A stretch of 6,208 nt of DNA from Pseudomonadota bacterium (GTDB taxonomy: Bacteria; Pseudomonadota; Gammaproteobacteria; Burkholderiales; Burkholderiaceae_C), in the NCBI GenBank assembly GCA_023394015.1, contig JAEXBL010000447.1, positions 1 through 6,208 of the forward strand, given 5' to 3'. The notes under the pieces were generated by a model. That model did not search any database and had not been told where the DNA came from. It saw nothing but the letters and a program-made list of their open reading frames with translations. A program made the translations under genes and the position numbers. Of the stretch, positions 1 through 6,208 are shown one piece after another (position 1 is the first letter of the stretch; every line of letters starts with the position of its first letter).

Positions 1-510
1 CTTGAGCAGCGCCGGCAGCAGGCGGTTTGTCAGCGCCTCCACCGCCGCCACGTGCATGGCGGTGGGAAACACGTCGTTGCTGGACTGGCTCTTGTTCACG
101 TCGTCGTTCGGGTGCACCAGCCGGCCCTCGCCCCGCTCGCCGCCCAGCAGTTCGCTGGCGCGGTTGGCGATGACCTCGTTGAGGTTCATGTTGGTTTGCG
201 TGCCCGAGCCGGGCTGCCACACCACCAGCGGAAACTCGTCGGCGGGCCGGCCCGCCAGCACCTCGTCGGCCGCGGCGACGATGGCGCCGGCCTTGGCCTC
301 GTCCAGCAGGCCCAGCCGCTGATTCACCACCGCGGCGGCGCGCTTGACCAGCGCCAGCGCGTGGATCAGCTCGCGCGGCTGGCGCTCGCCGGAGATGTCG
401 AAGTTCTGCAGCGAGCGCTGCGTCTGCGCGCCCCACAGCCGGTCGGCCGGCACGGCGATGGGGCCGAAGGTGTCGCGCTCCAGGCGCGTGGGGGTGTCAG
501 CGTCGGGCAT
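1..510 (-). CDS. fumC: Class II fumarate hydratase (FumC), N-terminal part; 3' end lies outside the window
   Basis: This enzyme reversibly hydrates fumarate to L-malate in the TCA cycle, in the cytoplasm, as a metal-free homotetramer. The 170 visible residues begin [16 protein letters not shown] and stay open to the window edge. Family hallmarks are the early [14 protein letters not shown] segment (about residues 24-37), [19 protein letters not shown] (about 101-119) and [21 protein letters not shown] (about 133-153). The last two carry substrate-binding and active-site residues of the aspartase/fumarase superfamily. Members usually have about 460-470 residues, so roughly the last two thirds, including the GSSxMPxKxNP signature, lie beyond base 1. 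The ATG at 508-510 fits the usual family start just before the RxExDxxG segment. The frame stays open back to another ATG at 559-561, which would add 17 unconserved residues. No good Shine-Dalgarno sequence is seen. The gene is divergent from a class I fumarase. The identification is firm; the exact start is less so. Confidence 0.95.
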   Translation of the reverse strand, partial: MPDADTPTRLERDTFGPIAVPADRLWGAQTQRSLQNFDISGERQPRELIHALALVKRAAAVVNQRLGLLDEAKAGAIVAAADEVLAGRPADEFPLVVWQPGSGTQTNMNLNEVIANRASELLGGERGEGRLVHPNDDVNKSQSSNDVFPTAMHVAAVEALTNRLLPALLK

Positions 511-604
511 GGGGTGGCCTGTCAAAATGGCGGGTTGAGGCAACGGTAGCAGAGCCCCCATGACCCTGGCGCTACCACCGTATTTCAAGACAAAGGACCC
601 ACGC
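511..604. promoter_or_regulatory. Divergent intergenic region between the two fumarase genes, with a 6-base dyad
   Basis: These 94 bases must hold the 5' control signals of both fumC (minus) and the class I fumarase (plus), unless their promoters lie inside the neighbouring gene. An inverted repeat, GGTAGC at 545-550 and GCTACC at 571-576 with 20 bases between, is the only clear symmetry. It could be an operator half-site pair but is short enough to arise by chance. No convincing -35/-10 pair is seen on either strand. A TTGAAA (583-588, minus strand) has only a poor -10 at the right distance. Confidence 0.35.
592..597 (+). promoter_or_regulatory. Ribosome-binding site of the class I fumarase
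   Basis: AAAGGA lies seven bases before the ATG at 605. It supports that start over the in-frame ATG at 560, which has no purine-rich sequence at a suitable distance. Confidence 0.75.
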
Positions 605-2155
605 ATGACCGCCATCCAGCAAGACGACTTGATCGAGTCCATCGCCGCCGCGCTGCAATACATCAGCTACTACCACCCGGCCGACTACATCCAGCACCTG
701 GCGCGCGCCTGGGAGCGCGAGCAGTCGCCGGCCGCCAAGGACGCGATGGCACAGATCCTCACCAACAGCAAAATGAGCGCCACCGGCCACCGCCCCATCT
801 GCCAGGACACCGGCATCGTCAACGTGTTCCTGAAAGTGGGCATGGACGTGCGCTGGGAAGGCTTCACCGGCAGCCTGGATGACGCCATCAACGAAGGCGT
901 GCGCCGCGGCTACAACCTGTCTGACAACAAGCTGCGCGCCTCCGTGGTGGCCGACCCGCAGTTCGAGCGCAAGAACACCAGGGACAACACGCCCGCCGTG
1001 ATCTTCACCGAGATCGTGCCCGGCAACACGGTCGACGTGACCGTGGCCGCCAAGGGCGGCGGCAGCGAGAACAAGAGCAAGATGGCGATGCTCAACCCCA
1101 GCGACAACCTGGTCGACTGGGTGCTGAAAACCGTGCCGACCATGGGCGCCGGCTGGTGTCCGCCCGGCATGCTGGGCATCGGCATCGGCGGCACGGCCGA
1201 GAAGGCCGTGCTGCTGGCCAAGCAGTCGCTGATGGAAGATCTGGACATGTACGAGCTGCAGGCCAGGGCGGCCCGGGGAGAGAAGCTGACGCAGGTCGAG
1301 GAGCTCCGGCTGGAGCTGTACGAGAAGGTCAACGCGCTCGGCATCGGGGCGCAGGGCCTGGGCGGCCTGACCACGGTGCTGGACGTGAAGATCGCCATGT
1401 ACCCCACGCACGCGGCCAGCAAGCCCGTGGCCATGATCCCCAACTGCGCCGCCACGCGGCACGCGCATTTCGTGCTCGACGGCAGCGGCCCGGTGTACCT
1501 GGAAGCGCCCTCGCTCGATTTGTGGCCCAAGGTGGACTGGACGCCCGACACCGAGAAAAGCCAGCGCGTGGACCTGAACACGCTGACCAAGGAACAGGTC
1601 GCGGCGTGGAAGCCCGGCCAGACCCTGCTGCTGAACGGCAAGATGCTCACCGGCCGCGACGCCGCGCACAAGCGCATCCAGGACATGCTGGCCAAGGGCG
1701 AGAAGCTGCCGGTGGACTTCACCAACCGTGTCATCTACTACGTCGGCCCGGTCGATCCGGTGGCCGGCGAGGCCGTCGGCCCCGCCGGCCCCACCACCGC
1801 CACGCGCATGGACAAGTTCACCGAGATGATGCTGGCCCAGACGGGCCTGATCGCCATGATCGGCAAGGCCGAGCGCGGCCCGGTCGCCATCGAGGCGATC
1901 AAGAAACACCAGAGCGCCTACCTGATGGCCGTGGGCGGCGCGGCCTACCTGGTCAGCAAGGCCATCAAGACGGCCAGGGTGGTCGGCTTCGAGGACCTGG
2001 GCATGGAGGCCATCTACGAGTTCGACGTGGTCGACATGCCCGTCACCGTGGCGGTGGACGCCGGCGGCACCAGCGCCCACGTCACCGGCCCGGCGGAGTG
2101 GGAAAAACGCATCGCCAGCGGCGAATTCAAGGGCATCGCCGTCACCGCCGATTGA
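605..2155 (+). CDS. Class I fumarate hydratase, single-chain 4Fe-4S (FumA/FumB type)
   Basis: This 516-residue cytoplasmic enzyme should catalyse fumarate to L-malate using an oxygen-sensitive 4Fe-4S cluster. The N-terminal part (about residues 10-290) matches the Fe-S hydro-lyase alpha domain. The three expected cluster cysteines are C66 (RPICQDTG), C185 ([16 protein letters not shown]) and C281 (IPNCAATRH). The C-terminal beta domain (about 325-510) carries [15 protein letters not shown] (391-405) and the closing [18 protein letters not shown] segment. Alpha and beta regions are fused in one chain, unlike the two-subunit tartrate dehydratase or archaeal-type fumarases. The length suits the roughly 500-550 residues usual for the fused form. 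The start at 605 is preferred because of AAAGGA seven bases upstream; starting at 560 would add 15 unconserved residues. The stop overlaps the TTG start of murI. The fused family also includes some L-tartrate dehydratases and fumA and fumB isozymes, so no gene symbol is given. Fumarase is the likeliest activity. Confidence 0.95.
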   Translation: MTAIQQDDLIESIAAALQYISYYHPADYIQHLARAWEREQSPAAKDAMAQILTNSKMSATGHRPICQDTGIVNVFLKVGMDVRWEGFTGSLDDAINEGVRRGYNLSDNKLRASVVADPQFERKNTRDNTPAVIFTEIVPGNTVDVTVAAKGGGSENKSKMAMLNPSDNLVDWVLKTVPTMGAGWCPPGMLGIGIGGTAEKAVLLAKQSLMEDLDMYELQARAARGEKLTQVEELRLELYEKVNALGIGAQGLGGLTTVLDVKIAMYPTHAASKPVAMIPNCAATRHAHFVLDGSGPVYLEAPSLDLWPKVDWTPDTEKSQRVDLNTLTKEQVAAWKPGQTLLLNGKMLTGRDAAHKRIQDMLAKGEKLPVDFTNRVIYYVGPVDPVAGEAVGPAGPTTATRMDKFTEMMLAQTGLIAMIGKAERGPVAIEAIKKHQSAYLMAVGGAAYLVSKAIKTARVVGFEDLGMEAIYEFDVVDMPVTVAVDAGGTSAHVTGPAEWEKRIASGEFKGIAVTAD

Positions 2156-2985
2156 CCTCGGCGTCCGCCCCCGGCGCGCCCATCGGCGTGTTCGACAGCG
2201 GCATCGGCGGCCTGTCGGTGCTGCGCGCGCTGCGGGCGGCGTTGCCGCACGAGCATTTCGTCTACTGCGCCGACAGCGCCCATGCGCCGTATGGCGAGCG
2301 CGGCGACGAGCACGTGCTGGCGCGCTCGCGCGCCGTGCTGGCCGCGCTGTGGCAGGCGCACCGCATCAAGGCCCTGGTGATCGCCTGCAACACCGCCACC
2401 GCGGTGGCGGCCCGGGCGCTGCGCGACGAGCACCCGCGGCGCCTGATCATCGGCATCGAGCCGGCGCTGAAGCCCGCGCTGGCCCTCACGCGCACCGGCC
2501 GCATCGGCGTGCTGGCCACGCGCGGCACGCTGGCCAGCGCCAAGTTCCGCACACTGCGTGATGGCCTGTCGGCCCAGGCCGAGTTCGTGCTGCAGCCTTG
2601 CGACGGGCTGGCGGATGCCATCGAAAAGGAAGCTGCCGGCGCCGATCCCGCGATCACCCAGGCCCTGATCGGTCGATATCTGGCGGCGCTGGGCCCGCTC
2701 GGCCCCGAGCCCGGCGCCATCGACACCCTGGTGCTGGGCTGCACGCACTACCCGCTGGCGCGCGAACACTTCGTCGCCAGCCTGGCCGGCCGCGCCGTCA
2801 CTCTGATCGACCCGGCAGAGGCCGTGGCCCGGCACACGCGCACCCTGCTGCAGGCCGCCGGACTGCTGCGCACGGGCGGCGCCGCCGAATCGAATGCCCT
2901 GGTGCTGTGCGCCTCGGGTCCCGAGGCCGCGCTGCACGCGGCGGCGCGGCACTGGCTGGCCGGTCACCGTGATTCATCACACTGA
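2152..2985 (+). CDS. murI: Glutamate racemase (MurI)
   Basis: This cytoplasmic, cofactor-independent enzyme converts L-glutamate to the D-glutamate needed for the peptidoglycan stem peptide. The 277-residue reading begins [20 protein letters not shown] if TTG at 2152 is the start. Conserved segments in order are IGVFDSGIGGLSVL (11-24, with D15/S16), YCADSAHAPYG (38-48), IACNTATAVAA (77-87, catalytic C79), GIEPALKPA (101-109), GVLATRGTLAS (119-129) and LGCTHYPL (195-202, catalytic C197). Both acid/base cysteines are present, and the length is typical. No in-frame ATG lies upstream or near. The first later GTG falls inside the conserved IGVFDSG strand, so TTG is the best start. That TTG shares TTGA with the upstream fumarase stop, pointing to translational coupling. 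No close Shine-Dalgarno sequence is seen; AAGGG at 2129-2133 is too far away. A strong hairpin terminator follows 13 bases after the stop. Confidence 0.94.
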   Translation: MTSASAPGAPIGVFDSGIGGLSVLRALRAALPHEHFVYCADSAHAPYGERGDEHVLARSRAVLAALWQAHRIKALVIACNTATAVAARALRDEHPRRLIIGIEPALKPALALTRTGRIGVLATRGTLASAKFRTLRDGLSAQAEFVLQPCDGLADAIEKEAAGADPAITQALIGRYLAALGPLGPEPGAIDTLVLGCTHYPLAREHFVASLAGRAVTLIDPAEAVARHTRTLLQAAGLLRTGGAAESNALVLCASGPEAALHAAARHWLAGHRDSSH

Positions 2986-2998
2986 CTGCGTCCCAGAT

Positions 2999-3041
2999 AA
3001 AAAAAGCCGCAGCGCCCGTTGAACGGATGCTGCGGCTTTTT
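2999..3041. terminator. Bidirectional intrinsic terminator between convergent genes
   Basis: A perfect G+C-rich stem, GCCGCAGC (3006-3013) with GCTGCGGC (3029-3036), is extended by flanking A/T pairs. There are seven As on the left (2999-3005) and five Ts on the right (3037-3041). Read on plus it ends the fumarase-murI transcript. Read on minus it is followed by a seven-T tract and ends the transcript of the gene at 3090-3716. The 15-base loop holds a small inner hairpin (CCG, 3016-3018, with CGG, 3024-3026). Confidence 0.92.
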
Positions 3042-3089
3042 CCTTGAAGCAGCCTGCGCTGTATCGGCGTCACCGCCACATTCGGTGTG

Positions 3090-3716
3090 TCAGTGCAGGT
3101 GCCGCGGGCGCCGGCCGCCGCCGTGGCCCGATGCGCCGCTGCCCGGCCCGCGCGGGGGCTTGCCCAGCTCCAGCGAGCTGGTGAGCGCCGAATAGCGGCC
3201 CTGGAACAGCTTGTCGATCTCGCCCACCACGCCGCCCAGCTCGGCGCCGTCGAAGTGGCGCTCCATCAGCGCCACCACGTCCTCGACCAGCAGGTCGCGC
3301 TGCGCCTGCATGATGGCCTCGGGCGTGGGCCCCACGAACAGCAGCACCAAGTCGTCGCGCGCCTCGCGGCCCTCGTCTTCGTCCTCTTCGTCGTAGTCGG
3401 CGTCGTAGAAGGTCACCTCGATCTGCGAGCCGGCGGCCGACAGCTCGTTGAGGTTCATGCACAGGTCGTCGAGCTGGTGGCGGAAGTCGTCCTCGCCCTG
3501 CAGCGTCCAGCACATCTGCAGCAGTTGCTGGTGCGGGTCGAAGCGGATGCCGGGCTCGTCCTCGTACAGGCTGGCCGCGCCATCGGCCAGCGAGCGGGCG
3601 CCGGCGTACTTCCACAGGGGTTTGAGGGCGTCCTGCAGGGCGTCGAAGCCCACGTCCGGACGAAGTTTCACGTCGCCATGCACGTGAATCTCGAAGGGTG
3701 CGTCGTCGCGATTCAT
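3090..3716 (-). CDS. Conserved-looking acidic protein of unknown function
   Basis: I do not recognise this 208-residue protein with certainty. It resembles uncharacterised proteins I recall from Burkholderiales (possibly the DUF6806 group; from memory, unverified). No signal peptide or membrane segment is visible, so it is probably cytoplasmic. The N-terminal part (1-100) reads like a compact alpha/beta domain, with strands such as FEIHVHGDVKL (8-18) and SQIEVTFYDADY (97-108) and a helix DALQDALKPLWKYAG (25-39). An acidic run of D and E (105-119) leads into DDLVLLFVGPTPEAIMQAQRDLLVEDVVALMERHF (121-155). The last 24 residues are rich in Gly, Pro, Arg and His and look disordered. The ATG at 3716 has AGGA seven bases upstream. 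The gene lies 23 bases after the tRNA-Leu 3' end on the same strand and is followed by a strong terminator, so it may be expressed as the tail of a tRNA transcript. Codon bias like the neighbouring genes supports a real gene; function unknown. Confidence 0.85.
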   Translation of the reverse strand: MNRDDAPFEIHVHGDVKLRPDVGFDALQDALKPLWKYAGARSLADGAASLYEDEPGIRFDPHQQLLQMCWTLQGEDDFRHQLDDLCMNLNELSAAGSQIEVTFYDADYDEEDEDEGREARDDLVLLFVGPTPEAIMQAQRDLLVEDVVALMERHFDGAELGGVVGEIDKLFQGRYSALTSSLELGKPPRGPGSGASGHGGGRRPRHLH

Positions 3717-3723
3717 GGCGTTG

Positions 3724-3727
3724 TCCT
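3724..3727 (-). promoter_or_regulatory. Ribosome-binding site placed directly after tRNA-Leu
   Basis: AGGA on the minus strand lies seven bases before the ATG at 3714-3716 and only 12 bases beyond the CCA end of tRNA-Leu. There is almost no room for a separate promoter and leader between the tRNA and this gene, unless the promoter lies inside the tRNA. Confidence 0.65.
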
Positions 3728-3739
3728 GTCGTCAGCGTG

Positions 3740-3832
3740 TGGTACCCCGGGCCGGGCTCGAACCGGCACGCTCCTTTTCAGGAAAGCGGCGGATTTTAAG
3801 TCCGCTGTGTCTACCCATTTCACCACCGGGGC
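3740..3832 (-). tRNA. tRNA-Leu (anticodon UAA)
   Basis: The 93-base sequence includes an encoded CCA (3740-3742). The acceptor stem is GCCCCGG with CCGGGGT (a G-U closing pair). The anticodon stem is GCGGA/TCCGC around the loop CTTAAAA, giving UAA. The T arm is GCCGG-TTCGAGC-CCGGC. A long variable arm of about 20 bases (CGC..TCCT with AGGA..GCG) marks a class II tRNA, as expected for leucine. The discriminator base is A, also as expected for leucine. It reads UUA and, by wobble, UUG codons, which are rare in this G+C-rich sequence. It is third in a gly-cys-leu cluster. Confidence 0.97.
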
Positions 3833-3911
3833 CAAACGCGTATTGTCGCAGGCTCGGCCGCTTGGTGCCGGCCTCAAAGAGGCAAGGATGAGAAAGGGAG
3901 CCGGGGGAAAG
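3833..3911 (-). other. Spacer between tRNA-Cys and tRNA-Leu
   Basis: This 79-base gap is longer than is usual inside a tRNA operon. It holds a small hairpin on the minus strand (GCCTC and GAGGC around TTT, 3871-3883) with no T tract, which may simply be a processing structure. No promoter with acceptable spacing is seen: a GACAAT at 3842-3847 has only a TTGAGG 24 bases upstream, which is too far. Co-transcription with tRNA-Cys is therefore the simplest reading. Confidence 0.4.
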
Positions 3912-3985
3912 TGGAGGCGCGTGGCGGAGTCGAACCGCCCTAGACGGATTTGCAATCCGTTGCATAACCGCTTTGCTAACGCGCC
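3912..3985 (-). tRNA. tRNA-Cys (anticodon GCA)
   Basis: The 74-base sequence includes an encoded CCA (3912-3914). The acceptor stem is GGCGCGT with ACGCGCC. The anticodon loop TTGCAAA gives GCA. The T arm is GGCGG-TTCGACT-CCGCC. The discriminator base is U, a known identity element of cysteine tRNAs. It sits between the hairpin at 3997-4022 and tRNA-Leu. Confidence 0.97.
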
Positions 3986-3996
3986 GCAGGGGATAC

Positions 3997-4022
3997 AAAA
4001 AAAGGAAGCCAAGCTTCCTTTT
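3997..4022 (-). terminator. Intrinsic-terminator-like hairpin inside the tRNA cluster
   Basis: On the minus strand a stem of up to 10 bp (AAAAGGAAGC, 4022-4013, with GCTTCCTTTT, 4009-4000) and a short loop TTG is followed by an unbroken tract of seven Ts (4003-3997). It lies 35 bases after the 3' end of tRNA-Gly and 11 bases before tRNA-Cys. Its form is that of a Rho-independent terminator, although the stem is less G+C-rich than the one at 2999-3041. It should end or reduce transcription coming from lon and tRNA-Gly. A second small hairpin (GCCGG/CCGGC, 4032-4049) lies just upstream of it. Confidence 0.7.
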
Positions 4023-4057
4023 CTTGCTGCCGCCGGCTTGGTGACCGGCTGCGAATG

Positions 4058-4133
4058 TGGAGCGGGAAACGAGGCTCGAACTCGCGACCTCAACCTTGGC
4101 AAGGTTGCGCTCTACCAACTGAGCTATTCCCGC
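4058..4133 (-). tRNA. tRNA-Gly (anticodon GCC)
   Basis: The 76-base sequence includes an encoded CCA (4058-4060). The acceptor stem is GCGGGAA with TTCCCGC. The D arm is GCTCAGTTGGTAGAGC. The anticodon stem CAACC/GGTTG encloses TTGCCAA, giving GCC. The T arm is GCGAG-TTCGAGC-CTCGT. The discriminator base is U. It is the first tRNA of the cluster, eight bases after the predicted transcription start, and reads the abundant GGC and GGU codons. Confidence 0.97.
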
Positions 4134-4147
4134 GTTGCAAGCCTTGC

Positions 4148-4193
4148 ATTATAGCCTGGATTTCGGCACTTTGGAAGCCCTCGAAAAATATTT
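4148..4193 (-). promoter_or_regulatory. Promoter of the tRNA cluster: consensus -10 plus UP-like element
   Basis: On the minus strand the -10 box is a perfect TATAAT (4153-4148), and the start site would be near 4141, just ahead of tRNA-Gly. The -35 region is weak (TTCCAA at 4176-4171 with a 17-base spacer). Further upstream AAATATTTTT (4193-4184, roughly -52 to -43) closely resembles the alpha-subunit UP element of strong stable-RNA promoters. The A/T-rich segment is also a 6-bp dyad (4181-4186 with 4191-4196). It stands out sharply in this G+C-rich sequence. Confidence 0.75.
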
Positions 4194-4221
4194 CGATCTC
4201 CCCTTCGCAAGGCCCGTTTTT

Positions 4222-6208
<1,987 letters not shown>

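Noticed and set aside
174..190. Shared stretch (GTTGAGGTTCATG) at about 178-190 and again near 3448-3460
   Set aside because: Both copies encode the peptide MNLNE on the minus strand, in fumC and in the unknown protein. This is a coincidence of the same residues with biased codons, not a mobile or regulatory repeat.
520..525. Perfect TTGACA on the minus strand as a -35 box for fumC
   Set aside because: It lies only nine bases before the fumC ATG, so its -10 would be inside the coding region, and no TATAAT-like hexamer is there.
560..604. Upstream in-frame ATG (560) as the class I fumarase start
   Set aside because: The 15 added residues look unconserved and lack a ribosome-binding site, whereas the ATG at 605 has AAAGGA at good spacing.
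572..2080. Long open frame on the minus strand opposite the class I fumarase (502 codons)
   Set aside because: It is rich in His, Gly, Ala and Arg with no recognisable domain, and lies opposite a clearly conserved enzyme. Such antisense frames are expected in G+C-rich genes.
3740..4133. tRNA cluster as the attachment site of an integrated element
   Set aside because: No integrase gene, no repeated tRNA 3' fragment and no change of base composition is visible on either side within the window.
3087..4154. Plus-strand open frame of 355 codons across the unknown gene and the three tRNAs
   Set aside because: It runs antisense through three well-formed tRNA genes and has composition typical of a shadow frame.

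Overview
The window looks like a stretch of ordinary chromosome from a G+C-rich betaproteobacterium. The best guess is a Comamonadaceae-type Burkholderiales. This is inferred from the strong G/C bias at third codon positions, the proteobacterial form of Lon, the single-chain class I fumarase next to murI, and the gly-cys-leu tRNA order. No insertion sequence, phage gene, CRISPR array or toxin/defence gene is visible. Every stretch longer than about 105 bases is accounted for by a gene.

Layout. From position 510 leftward off the window edge is the N-terminal third of a class II fumarase (fumC, minus strand). Divergent from it, after a 94-base gap, is a complete class I iron-sulfur fumarase (605-2155, plus). 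Glutamate racemase murI follows, overlapping the fumarase stop by four bases through a TTG start (2152-2985, plus). A strong hairpin at 2999-3041, working in both directions, separates this plus-strand pair from the rest, which is all on the minus strand. Read in the direction of transcription, that part is: lon (window edge to 4222), a promoter with a consensus -10 and an A/T-rich UP-like element, tRNA-Gly(GCC), an intrinsic-terminator-like hairpin, tRNA-Cys(GCA), tRNA-Leu(UAA), and a 208-residue protein of unknown function. The ribosome-binding site of that protein lies only 12 bases from the end of tRNA-Leu.

How they work together. The two fumarases catalyse the same TCA-cycle step with different cofactor needs: an oxygen-sensitive 4Fe-4S cluster in one, no metal in the other. 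Such pairs usually give cover under iron limitation or oxidative stress. MurI makes D-glutamate for peptidoglycan and has no evident functional link to fumarase beyond probable co-expression. Lon is the ATP-dependent quality-control protease. The tRNA block seems to have its own promoter but may also receive transcripts running on from lon.

Nothing here amounts to a convincing new system. The points most worth a second look are the hairpin inside the tRNA cluster, the uncharacterised acidic protein apparently expressed from a tRNA transcript, and the TTG-coupled fumarase-murI pair.
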